Shown here piece by piece: positions 20,115-28,379 of a stretch of 64,000 bases of DNA. The stretch's first letter is position 1. Every line of letters begins with the position of its first letter. The DNA lies in assembly GCF_024355225.1 (NCBI RefSeq), contig NZ_VCNH01000008.1:2294001-2358000 (forward strand), read 5' to 3'. The notes below the pieces were generated by a model. The model saw nothing but the letters and a program-made list of their open reading frames with translations, did no database searches and was not told the origin of the DNA. Source of the stretch: Roseovarius sp. M141 (GTDB taxonomy: Bacteria; Pseudomonadota; Alphaproteobacteria; Rhodobacterales; Rhodobacteraceae). Both the position numbers and the translations under genes were made by a program.

Positions 20115-20828
20115 TCATTTTACCTGCGTTACGGTCAGCTTGCCGTTGATGCGGTCAGCTACAAACTCGATCTCCTGACCTTCCGACATGCTTGCAATCG
20201 TCGCCTCTTCGGCGCGGAACACCATCGTCATCGCGGGCATGTCGAGGCTGACCAGCGGGCCGTGAATGATGGTCACCTTGCCCGCCTTGGCGTCGATCTT
20301 CTTAATCGTGCCGGCAGTGTATTCCACATCCGCCTGCGCCATTTGATCGCCCACGATGATCGGCCCTTGCATGCCGGATTCGTAATGGCCGGGGATCAGG
20401 CAGGCGAACTCGAATGTGCCTGCGTTGGCAAAGGTCCAGACCACTTCGCCGGACGCGCCCGCGTCCAGACGAACAGAATTGGGGTCGTCATGCTCCATGT
20501 CCATCTTGGCCATGATTTCCTTGTGCTTGGCATTGCCCTCCAGCGTATCGAGCACGAATTCATGCTCAAGCGCGCCCTTGTTCGTGATGTTGAAGCGGAT
20601 CGTTTCGCCCGTCGCTATTGTCATCTCGCGGGGGGCAAACAGCATTTCGCCGTCCTCGGTCTCGCTCATCGTCACGTCGATGGTCCGGTCGACAGATGCG
20701 GCGTCGCCCGGCATGCCAATGGGCATCGCAGGCATGTCGCCCTCGTGGCCGCCATCGTGGCTGCCCGAGGCGAATGCCGGAGCGGTCAGAGTGAGGGCCA
20801 GTGCAGTTGTCAGAAGGAGATTTTTCAT
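20115..20828 (-). CDS. Periplasmic cupredoxin fused to a CusF-like copper-binding domain
   Basis: A 237-residue protein with a clear signal peptide (cleavage after APAFA, residue 20). Residues about 45-155 form a plastocyanin-type cupredoxin: the copper ligands appear as His in LEHEFVLD and the CLIPGHYESGM cluster (Cys, His, Met). Residues about 163-235 match CusF, with the Cu(I)-binding wording LDMPAMTMVF after a conserved His (IIHGP). CusF normally has a Trp next to its site; none is visible here. It would shuttle periplasmic copper, perhaps to the multicopper oxidase encoded just upstream in the same direction. Confidence 0.88.
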   Translation of the reverse strand: MKNLLLTTALALTLTAPAFASGSHDGGHEGDMPAMPIGMPGDAASVDRTIDVTMSETEDGEMLFAPREMTIATGETIRFNITNKGALEHEFVLDTLEGNAKHKEIMAKMDMEHDDPNSVRLDAGASGEVVWTFANAGTFEFACLIPGHYESGMQGPIIVGDQMAQADVEYTAGTIKKIDAKAGKVTIIHGPLVSLDMPAMTMVFRAEEATIASMSEGQEIEFVADRINGKLTVTQVK

Positions 20829-20875
20829 CAGTTTGTCCTGTGGTTTCAGATTGGAAGAGAGAGCCGAAGGGCAGA

Positions 20876-22231
20876 TCAGCCCTTCGACGTTGGCTTGGGA
20901 GTAATCACGGTTTTCGGGCTGTCGTTGGAGGCAAATTCCGGCAACTCACCGGTCCATTCATAGGCCTGCTCGCCCGGAGGATTCTCGTACCAGCCGGGGT
21001 CGGAATAATCGTCCGCATCGATGCCGTCCCGGACCTTCACGACCGAAAACATGCCGCCCATCTCAATAGGCCCGTATGGCCCCCAGCCCGTCATCATCGG
21101 GACGGTATTGTCTGGCAGGGGCATTTCCATCTTGCCCATATCCGCCATGCCTGCGGTGCCCATCGGCATGTATTCCGGCTGGAACTGGCGGATCTTCCGG
21201 GTCAGCGGTTTTTTATCGACGCCGATGAAGGTCGGCACATCGTGGCCCATCGCATTCATCGTGTGGTGCGACTTGTGGCAATGGATCGCCCAGTCGCCGA
21301 GATGGTCGGCGGTGAACTCATAGGCGCGCATGGCGCCCACGGGGATGTCGATGCTGACCTCGGGCCATTGCGCGGATTCCGGCACCCAGCCGCCATCGGT
21401 GCAGGTCACCTTGAAGTCGTAGCCGTGCATGTGGATCGGATGGTTCGTCATCGTCAGGTTGCCGACGCGCACGCGCACGCGGTCGCCCTTGTTCACCACC
21501 AGCGGGTCGATGTCGGGAAAGATCCGGCTGTTCCACGTCCAGAGATTGAAATCCGTCATCGTCATGATGCGCGGCACATAGGTGCCGGGATCAATGTCGA
21601 AGGCGTTCAGCATGATCAGGAAATCGCGGTCCACCGGCATGAAGGCCGGATCCCTGGGATGGACCACGAACATTCCCATCATTCCCATCGCCATCTGCAC
21701 CATCTCATCGGCGTGCGGGTGGTACATGAAGGTGCCGGATTTGATCAGGTCGAACTCGTAGACATAGGTCTTGCCCGGCGGGATGCCCGGATGGCTGAGC
21801 CCGCCGACACCGTCCATGCCCGAGGGCAGGATCATGCCATGCCAGTGGACGGTGGTATGTTCCGGCAGCCTGTTGGTGACATAGATGCGCACCCGGTCGC
21901 CTTCGACCGCCTCGATGGTGGGGCCGGTCGACTGGCCGTTATAGCCCCACAGATGCGCGATCATGCCATCGGCAAGCTCGCGTTCCACCGGTTCGGCAAC
22001 GAGGTGGAATTCCTTGATACCGTTGTTCATCCGGTGCGGCAGGGTCCAGCCGTTCAGTGTCACGACGGGATTGTAGTCCGGGCCCGACGACGGGCGCGGC
22101 GTGATCGCCGTGGCGGCGCTGTCCATCTGGGCGGCTTCGGGCAGGCCCATATTCGTGGTCTTGCCCCATGCCTGCGAGGAAACCAGCGCAGCTCCCGCGC
22201 CGACCCCGAGTAGTTGACGTCTGTTCATCAT
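20876..22231 (-). CDS. Multicopper oxidase (CopA/CueO-like, Tat-exported)
   Basis: A 451-residue periplasmic oxidase. The start MMNRRQLLGVGAGAALVSS is a twin-arginine signal, so it is exported folded. The copper ligand motifs are in order: HWHG, YHPH, HPIHMHG and HCHKSHHTM; these make the T1 and trinuclear sites. A Met-rich stretch (residues about 350-380, MPMGTAGMADMGKMEM) resembles the Cu(I)-docking segment of CueO. It probably oxidises Cu(I) to less toxic Cu(II). The HCH motif is followed by KSHH and not the laccase-like arrangement with Cys-Pro, so the T1 site may be atypical. It follows the TolC-type gene by 12 bases. Confidence 0.9.
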   Translation of the reverse strand: MMNRRQLLGVGAGAALVSSQAWGKTTNMGLPEAAQMDSAATAITPRPSSGPDYNPVVTLNGWTLPHRMNNGIKEFHLVAEPVERELADGMIAHLWGYNGQSTGPTIEAVEGDRVRIYVTNRLPEHTTVHWHGMILPSGMDGVGGLSHPGIPPGKTYVYEFDLIKSGTFMYHPHADEMVQMAMGMMGMFVVHPRDPAFMPVDRDFLIMLNAFDIDPGTYVPRIMTMTDFNLWTWNSRIFPDIDPLVVNKGDRVRVRVGNLTMTNHPIHMHGYDFKVTCTDGGWVPESAQWPEVSIDIPVGAMRAYEFTADHLGDWAIHCHKSHHTMNAMGHDVPTFIGVDKKPLTRKIRQFQPEYMPMGTAGMADMGKMEMPLPDNTVPMMTGWGPYGPIEMGGMFSVVKVRDGIDADDYSDPGWYENPPGEQAYEWTGELPEFASNDSPKTVITPKPTSKG

Positions 22232-22243
22232 GTCATCGTCCTT

Positions 22244-23710
22244 TCAGTGTCCTGCGCCGCCACCGGCGGCAAGTGCGGTGCCTTCTGACGCGGCTCCACC
22301 GCTGCCTGCACCGCCGCCATAAATGGCGGCCGTGAGATCAGCCTGAGCCATGAAGAATTCACGTTTTGCATTGGCAGATTCGAGCGATGCGCCGAGCTTC
22401 TCGCGCACGTCCGCCAGCAGCTCGAACGTGCTGGTGATCATGCCGTTGTAGGACAGCATGCCCTCTTCCTCGACGGTGTTGCGCAGCGGCACCAGAACGT
22501 CGCGGTAATGCCGCGCGATCTTGTAGGAGGCATGATAGGCAACCTCAGCGCCGCGCGCTTCGGAGCGCACATTGACGGCCTTTTCGGCGAGGACATTAGC
22601 CGCCTGCAGATAGGCCAGCTCAGCCTTGCGCATCCGGGCCTCGCCGGTGTCGTAGATCGGAATGGCGAACTCCAATTCCAGCTGCGGGGTGGTCTCGGTG
22701 CTTGTGCCGCCATTCTCCGCCTCGCGCTCGGTCTCAAAACCGGCGATAAGTTCAAGGTCCGTCACCAGCCGGGTTTGGTCGGTCAATCCGAACGCCGCCG
22801 CCTGCGCCTCGAGCCCCAGCTTTGCCACGCGCAGATCGAACCGATTCTGCAAGGCCTTGGCCTCGATATTGGCGATCCGCCCCACAGAACGCGGCAATGC
22901 GGGAAGGGCGTCGGGCACGTAGTAGTCCACGTCCGCCCCCCAAAGCCCCATCAGCCGTGTCAGGTCTTCCTTGGCGCGGATGGCAGTCAGCCGCGCCTGC
23001 GCCAGTTGCCCCGCCAGTTCGGCGCTGAAGGCCTGCTCTCGTGCCTGTCCTGCCTTGTTCAGCGCGCCGGTTTCCCCCAGCTTGCGGGCCAGTTCGGATC
23101 CGGCATCGGAGGTTGCCTTGGCCCGTTTGAGGTAGCTCACCGTTTCAAACGCTGCGACGGCATTGATCCAGGCCTGCCGGGTCTGATTGGCCAGCGTCAG
23201 CGTGTCATTAACCGCCGTCAGTTGCGCGGCGCGGAAATTTACATCCGCCAAGGCGACCCGCTGCTTGCGTGTCTTGGCATCCAGAATATTGGCTGCGATC
23301 AGGCCTTCGATTGCCCGATATGCGCCGAGTTCGACGGCCCCAATACCTAAGAAACCGATTGACACGACCGGGTTTTCAGGCGTCGCCTGCTGCCATGCCT
23401 CGGCGGCGGACAGGCCGATATTCGCATAGGACGCTTGCAGTCCCTTATTGTTGAGAAGCGCGGCCTGAACGGCGGTGTCGGCCGAGATCGTTTTGCCCTG
23501 CACCATGGCGCGCACCTCGCGGGCCAACGTTGCGTTCTGGGCCTGCGTTTGGGCGAAGACGGTGCGCTTGCCGATGGCGGCCGAGGTCTGGCCCGACACC
23601 GTGGCAAAGCCTGCGTTGGGGTCCGTATAAGCGCCCGGAATTGCGGTGGCGCAGGCGCCGAGGACCAACGGGAAACTAACGATAGCTGGGAGGCTCTTGA
23701 GGCGCATCAA
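22244..23710 (-). CDS. TolC-family outer-membrane efflux lipoprotein
   Basis: A 488-residue protein with a lipoprotein signal peptide (lipobox LGAC, Cys19), followed by two repeats of long alpha-helical hairpin, the outer membrane factor fold. Strings such as LNNKGLQASYANIGLSAAEA and FGLTDQTRLVTDLELIAGFE match the family. It would form an outer-membrane duct for copper or an associated compound. No RND pump or membrane-fusion gene is beside it, so its inner-membrane partner must be elsewhere, or it works without one. Its start overlaps the stop of the small lipoprotein gene (ATGA). The C-terminus is Gly/Ala-rich. Confidence 0.88.
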   Translation of the reverse strand: MMRLKSLPAIVSFPLVLGACATAIPGAYTDPNAGFATVSGQTSAAIGKRTVFAQTQAQNATLAREVRAMVQGKTISADTAVQAALLNNKGLQASYANIGLSAAEAWQQATPENPVVSIGFLGIGAVELGAYRAIEGLIAANILDAKTRKQRVALADVNFRAAQLTAVNDTLTLANQTRQAWINAVAAFETVSYLKRAKATSDAGSELARKLGETGALNKAGQAREQAFSAELAGQLAQARLTAIRAKEDLTRLMGLWGADVDYYVPDALPALPRSVGRIANIEAKALQNRFDLRVAKLGLEAQAAAFGLTDQTRLVTDLELIAGFETEREAENGGTSTETTPQLELEFAIPIYDTGEARMRKAELAYLQAANVLAEKAVNVRSEARGAEVAYHASYKIARHYRDVLVPLRNTVEEEGMLSYNGMITSTFELLADVREKLGASLESANAKREFFMAQADLTAAIYGGGAGSGGAASEGTALAAGGGAGH

Positions 23711-23928
23711 TTGCCCTCCGACTGTTCTTGGTTGACGGATCGCCAGTCGCGCGGGCCGGTGGGGCCTCGATAGGTGTATCCGGCCATGGGGTCCTGATAT
23801 GTGACCGGCGAGGAGACTGCGGTATCGGTGACCGCCTGCTGCGCCGTCACGTCAGGCAGCGGTGCAGGCGCGTTGGCACATGCGCCAAGCGCGAGGGCCG
23901 AAGCCCCGATGGATAAGTGGATTTTCAT
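23707..23928 (-). CDS. Small lipoprotein of the copper operon
   Basis: A 73-residue protein with a lipobox (LALGAC, Cys17) and a short hydrophilic mature part rich in Pro, Thr and Gln that ends in YRGPTGPRDWRSVNQEQSEGN. The ATG at 23928 is chosen because it begins the signal peptide; an upstream in-frame start at 23961 would put 11 residues before it. The stop overlaps the TolC-type start, so the two are cotranslated. The function is unknown; it may be an accessory subunit of the outer-membrane complex. Confidence 0.75.
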   Translation of the reverse strand: MKIHLSIGASALALGACANAPAPLPDVTAQQAVTDTAVSSPVTYQDPMAGYTYRGPTGPRDWRSVNQEQSEGN

Positions 23929-24004
23929 GATGGTAACCTGATTGATCGACGTCGGGTTCACGCACGGACATGCGCAAAGCGAAAAACCCGCTAAGGGCTC
24001 TGGC

Positions 24005-24409
24005 TCAGATCAGGTATAAAGGGGGCCGTAAGAACCCGGTTGGTTCAATCGAGTCCGGCTGGGCAAGAACCGTCCGGTATTTGCCACGCTCAGCATGCCG
24101 GGCGAAAGCGAAGCCCGATTCATCAAGGACAACCGAGGTGCAGATTCCGCTGCAGCATTCGCCCGATGCCGCCTTCTCGTGCTCGCCTTGGGAAGCACCC
24201 TCGCTGGCGCCATGCGTGGAGTTTGCCGAAGTGGCGCCATGCGCATGTTTGGCAACTGCGTGGTCCGAGTGGGCCGTCGCGCCATGCTGGTCGCCGTGCA
24301 TACCCGAGGCCGCGTGGGTTGCAGAGGGCGGCAAGAACATCAAAGCGCAGATGACCGCAAGGTATGAGAGACCCTTGGGACATGCTGAGATGATTTTCTT
24401 GAGCGGCAT
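24005..24409 (-). CDS. Secreted His-rich protein with a Cys-Cys motif
   Basis: A 134-residue product with a signal peptide (about 1-33, ending THAAS), a His-rich stretch (MHGDQHGATAHSDHAVAKH), and the motif GECCSGICTSVVLDES followed by FRPPLYLI-type residues at the end. The Cys triple and repeated His strongly suggest metal binding outside the cytoplasm. It is the most distal upstream gene of the leftward arm and likely the promoter-proximal gene of the lipoprotein-TolC-oxidase run. A GTG start at 24439 is possible. I know proteins with this ECCSGIC pattern from copper clusters, but not a named function. Confidence 0.7.
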   Translation of the reverse strand: MPLKKIISACPKGLSYLAVICALMFLPPSATHAASGMHGDQHGATAHSDHAVAKHAHGATSANSTHGASEGASQGEHEKAASGECCSGICTSVVLDESGFAFARHAERGKYRTVLAQPDSIEPTGFLRPPLYLI

Positions 24410-24655
24410 GCAAAGCGTTTTGCGGGCAAAGCGGGACACCTGTCAATTCAATTGAGAGTGGTGGGACCAAACTTTTCGTGAGGCCGTATTGCCGTGCCGC
24501 CCTTTTCGGGCCGGTCCTGTGCATGTGTTGGAGCAAACCGGTGAGGTGGTCCCGCCTGTCTGGGCAGGCTTGTGGCCCGGCCAAGATGTACCCGGATCGG
24601 TTTCATGACGCTTGGTCCAACCGGGCCGCCCGATGGGGGCACTCCAGAGCAGTGA

Positions 24656-25480
24656 TCACACCGCCACCGCCGACGTCACCACCGCCGGTATCGGCACGGT
24701 CCACACCGGCCCGGCGCCATGCTTGTCCAGCACCTGCGCAACCACCGCCGCGCGGATCGCCGCCGCGTTTACGTCCGGTTGCGGGCGCAGCAGCGCCCCG
24801 CCCCGCGCCGTCCCCTCGCGGAAGAAATCATAGGGCGCGCCCGGGTCGGCAACCCGCCACATCGACGCCACCGTCGTGCAGCAGCACTCACCAAACCCGG
24901 CCGCCTCCAAAGCCGGAAAGGCCAGCGCCGGATCCGCAAAGTCATTCGCCCCCGGTCCGGGCGGCAGCGCGATATCGGGGTGCCCATACGCTTCCATCGC
25001 GCCAAAGACATAGCCCAGCGCCGTGTCCACCTCAGGTCCGCACCAGACCGAAAACGCCAGCCGCCCACCAGGCCGCAGCACCCGGCGGGTTTCACTCAGC
25101 ACTTTTGGCGGGTCGGGCACATGTGGCATCCCGAAACCAATAGTGACGGCATCGAACGTCGCGGCGTCGAAACTCAGGTTCATCGCATCGCCCTCGATGA
25201 AATGTGCCTCTGGAACGGCTGACCGGGCCATATCGAGCATCGCCGGTGAGAAATCGAGCCCGGTCACACTGGCCCCCTCCTCGACCAAACCGGCGGTCAC
25301 ATTGCCATGCCCACAACACAGATCGAGCGCCTTGATTTCTGGTCCGGCCCGGACCGCGGCGACCAGGTGCGACACCACCATGTCGGCCGCCTTTGAAACA
25401 ACCCGCGCATAGGAGTGCGCCACGCTCTCATTCGACCATTCGCAGCTTTCCAGTGCGGAAAAGGTATCTGCCTTGGTCAT
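24656..25480 (-). CDS. Class I SAM-dependent methyltransferase
   Basis: A 274-residue methyltransferase. SAM motif I reads ALDLCCGHGNVTAGL (residues about 51-65), followed by TGLDFSPAMLDMAR, GDAMNLSF and FDAVTIGFGMPHVPDP, then RVLRPGGRLAFSVW; this is the UbiE/SmtA-type fold. The substrate is not visible. A run of 12 G's stands in the ribosome-binding position, 4 bases before the ATG, in place of a normal Shine-Dalgarno. It lies between the copper island and the transposon debris, and shares no operon with either. The cysteine-rich segment GECCCTT may be structural. Confidence 0.88.
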   Translation of the reverse strand: MTKADTFSALESCEWSNESVAHSYARVVSKAADMVVSHLVAAVRAGPEIKALDLCCGHGNVTAGLVEEGASVTGLDFSPAMLDMARSAVPEAHFIEGDAMNLSFDAATFDAVTIGFGMPHVPDPPKVLSETRRVLRPGGRLAFSVWCGPEVDTALGYVFGAMEAYGHPDIALPPGPGANDFADPALAFPALEAAGFGECCCTTVASMWRVADPGAPYDFFREGTARGGALLRPQPDVNAAAIRAAVVAQVLDKHGAGPVWTVPIPAVVTSAVAV

Positions 25481-25484
25481 GGCG

Positions 25485-25496
25485 CCCCCCCCCCCC
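25485..25496 (-). repeat. Homopolymeric G12 tract before the methyltransferase start
   Basis: Twelve consecutive C on the plus strand (G12 on the coding strand) lie between an upstream ATGA and the CGCC that precedes the methyltransferase ATG. The tract occupies the ribosome-binding position. The upstream ATG is 20 bases from the annotated ATG; with one extra G it would be in frame. Confidence 0.9.
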
Positions 25497-25497
25497 T

Positions 25498-25794
25498 CAT
25501 TTCGTTAAATCACTATAGCACACCCACGAAAACTTGGATCAGTTCTGCGAACAAGCCGATGGAGATACTCTAATTACAGTCCATTACCGGCACCGCGTCC
25601 AAAGGTTTCGTCTCGCCGCCTCTGTAGTACCTGCGCGCCAAGTTTTGCGTTTGAAATCAAAGCCAGTAAGGACTCTGACCAGACCGCTGCGATGTAGAAC
25701 GGGGCCAAGGGGTCGGCGCCGGTTGTAGGTCCGCTTTTAGATCATGATTCACAACGGATCGCACTTGCGGCGAATGCACACTTTCCGCCCATTC
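25498..25794. other. Gap between methyltransferase and insertion element
   Basis: About 300 bases with mixed composition and no gene I can support. It must hold the promoter of the methyltransferase on the minus strand. Several short frames cross it without recognisable content. Confidence 0.4.
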
Positions 25795-27317
25795 TGTGGA
25801 AAAACACCCGCTCGCATGCGCAGAATTTTAGGGATTTGGCAGGGCGCGCGCCTTCTTTGTCAGGCTTTGCGCGATTGCTGCGGTGCAGGGAAGATCTTGG
25901 CCAGTTTTCGGAGGTTCTGGGCGGTTGCGGCGAGGAGGAATTCGTCATTTGCACCGCATGGGCCGCGCAATCGGAGCCGTCCAAGTCCCAGGATGCGTTT
26001 GAGGTGAGCAAACAGCATCTCCACCTTCTTCCGGAGCCTCATCGAGATGTCGTATTGCTTGGTCTTGGCGATATCACGGGCAACCTGGCGGGCGTCTTCG
26101 TTTTCCTCGCGGGGTGATCGATCTGGCGTCGGCGTTCGGGCAGCATTTCGGTTTCGACGGGCAAGCTTGGCACGTCAGTTTCAGGGCGCGATATTTGGCA
26201 CGTCCCTTGCCGATTGGTCCCCGGTTCGGGTCGGAATAATTCCGGCGGAACTGCTTCAATGTCTGACCCTCGGGGCATATGTATTGATCGTTCTTTGCGT
26301 CCCACTCGAAGTCAGCCCGGCTCCAAGTGCCATCGCTGCGGCCAGATTTGTCGAAGACGGGAATATGTGGGGCGATCTTTCGGTCGACCAGCCAGCCCAG
26401 CATCGGGCCTGTGCCGTAGGCGGTGTCCGCGATCAGCCGCTCCGGGTGCAGGTCGAACTTCGCCTTCACCCTTTTCAGCATGGTCTTTGTGGATCCAACT
26501 TCGGCCTGCCGAATTGAACGCGTCGCCTCGACATCGACGATCACACCATGATCCGTGTCGATCAGGTAATTGTCGGAATAGCTGAAGAACGCCGGACCCT
26601 TACGCGCCGCTGTCCACTGGCTGGCCGGGTCGGAATGGGAGGTAAACTTGGGGTGGACCTCGCTGGCGGCGCCAAAGGCTGCTTCGTCCAGCGTGTCGAG
26701 ATACTCGCGCACGGCGCGGGGTGCATTCGCTGGGTCGATGCGTGCCGCGTCCCAGTCTTCCTTCGCTGTCGAGTTCTGCTTGTTCGCATCCGCCTCAATC
26801 AGGCTGGCATCAATCGCCATGCGCTGCCCGCTGACCAAGCCCTCTTCGATGCAGCGTGCGACCGTTGTTTCGAAGAGGTGGCGCAGCAGCTCACTTTCGC
26901 GGAAACGGCCGTGCCGGTTCTTGGAAAACGTCGAATGGTCCGGGATCTTGTCCGATAGATCGAGCCGACAAAACCAGCGATACGCCAAGTTCAGATGCAC
27001 CTCCTCGCAGAGCCGACGCTCCGAACGGATGCCAAAGCAGTAGCCCACCAGCAGCATCCGGATCAGCAACTCGGGGTCAACAGACGGGCGCCCGGTATGG
27101 CTGTAGAATTATACAGGTGCTGCCGAATACCGGACAGGTCTACGAAACGGTCGATGGCGCGCAGCAGGTGATCTTGAGGGACATGATCCTCGAGTGAAAA
27201 CTCGTAGAACAGCTCCGGTTGCGATTCCTGTCTCGGACCCATCATCGTCAATCCTCCCGCTCGGTACGGGAATTGAATCAGCTGGCCAGCCGCCAATCAA
27301 GTGTGAGTTTTTCAACA
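25795..27317 (-). mobile_element. IS1182-type insertion sequence, inactive
   Basis: About 1.5 kb holding a single broken transposase. Candidate terminal repeats are TGTGGAAAAACACCCGC at 25795-25811 and the reverse complement of 27301-27317; 13 of 17 positions agree, with GAAAAAC fully shared. The right end lies only 16 bases from the tniQ stop, so the element sits at the edge of the Tni remnant. I see no clear target-site duplication. The ends are inferred from the repeat and could be off by some bases. Confidence 0.65.
25860..27245 (-). pseudogene. IS1182-family transposase with two frameshifts
   Basis: DDE transposase in three pieces. Piece 1 starts at the ATG pair 27245/27242 (GGAGG upstream) and reads to GIRQHL; near 27107-27114 a base is missing, and piece 2 continues as FYSHTGRPSVDPELLIRMLL through the catalytic AIDASLIEAD and LIADTAYGTG. 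At 26111-26114 a G-run has one extra base; piece 3 resumes as REENEDARQVARDIAK and KVEMLFAHLKRILGLGRLRL, which carries the catalytic Glu, and ends at 25860. With both shifts repaired the protein has about 460 residues, normal for the family. It cannot be made as it stands. Confidence 0.88.
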
Positions 27318-27332
27318 AAATAAGCCATGTCT

Positions 27333-28379
27333 TCAAAACCACTTCGCCGGAAAACTGAGTAACAGGCGATCAAGTTCAGCGTTCTGTTCGGGTTCCAAGT
27401 CTGCGCGTATCTCTTGGAAGGTAGGATCCCTGCCCCACGGCCCATTCTTCAGTCCGTTGATTGTGAACAGGTTGGTACGCCCTTTAAGAAGAGCGGTTAT
27501 TATACCATGCGTTTTACGGCGCACAGCTATTGAAGACGCGCGATATGGTCGGCTCATAGACGTTATATTGTGTGGGTTGCGTCGAGCGGGAAATGCAGGG
27601 CTGACGAACAAGTCGATCAGCGCCCGCTCCCCGCGCCTGGCTTTCATTAACATATTGGCGAAGGCGACCACGAAATTCTGGAATTCTCTTTTGTTTCGGC
27701 GCTTGGATCGGTCTGATAAGTTTCTTTCAAGAGCCTGCTCAAACTGGATCGCGCCATTCCAAGCGGCCTGCACGCGCCTGTTTGTAGCAAGAGCAAGAGC
27801 TGTTCTGCCCGACATGTCGGAAAGTCCTAGCTGTGTCGCATAATAGGATCCGCACACTCGGCAGGCCAGTGAAATATTCCGGCCATCGAAGATGAAGGCC
27901 GTTCCCGCCTCCCGGTCATTGCAGGCAAGGCAGTGGGTCGTGAGCGGTCGGCGGTGGTTCCAGCAGAGGGTCCGCGTGACCAACCTCCACGACAGTCTTA
28001 GAAACTGGTCGTGGCCGCTGGCCTGATCGCACAAGAGACAACGCGGGCACCATGCTATACTGGGTTTTGCACCAAAGGTGTCGCCATCAATTCCATTGCC
28101 CCCTGCCCTGCGTAACCACTTTGTATGTATCCCCGGCTGAGTGCCGGGAAGGGTAAGAAGGTCTAGCCTTTTCTTCAAGGGATCCAGGGCGACGGTTAAC
28201 CCTCCGAGAACCTTACCATGATCAAGCGCATCAAGGTCATCTGGAATCTGCACAGCATTCTGGTAGTCTGGTGACGGAAACAGACTGCGAACAAAAGAAC
28301 GGCTGTCCATCGACTTCATAGCGGCCGCCCGGTGAACAAACGATGTCAAACTTTCCATCGCATAGGGTGTGACGGTCAT
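27333..28379 (-). CDS. tniQ: TniQ-family transposition protein
   Basis: A 348-residue TniQ, the target-selector protein of Tn5053/Tn402- and Tn7-type transposons. The family's zinc-binding architecture is seen: WCPRCLLCD near residue 110, TLCWNHRRPLTTHCLAC, and a second pair in ACRVCGSYY. The frame is intact over its length, and its start overlaps the tniB stop (ATGA), as in Tni operons. In a working element it would act with TniA and TniB; no tniA is in the window, and the downstream resolvase is replaced by an IS. It is therefore an apparently intact but orphaned gene. Confidence 0.85.
   Translation of the reverse strand: MTVTPYAMESLTSFVHRAAAMKSMDSRSFVRSLFPSPDYQNAVQIPDDLDALDHGKVLGGLTVALDPLKKRLDLLTLPGTQPGIHTKWLRRAGGNGIDGDTFGAKPSIAWCPRCLLCDQASGHDQFLRLSWRLVTRTLCWNHRRPLTTHCLACNDREAGTAFIFDGRNISLACRVCGSYYATQLGLSDMSGRTALALATNRRVQAAWNGAIQFEQALERNLSDRSKRRNKREFQNFVVAFANMLMKARRGERALIDLFVSPAFPARRNPHNITSMSRPYRASSIAVRRKTHGIITALLKGRTNLFTINGLKNGPWGRDPTFQEIRADLEPEQNAELDRLLLSFPAKWF

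Noticed and set aside
24656..25480. Arsenite methyltransferase arsM near a metal island
   Set aside because: The SAM motif and the rest of the chain are of the general UbiE/SmtA type; the spaced conserved cysteines of ArsM are not present, and no arsenic genes are nearby.
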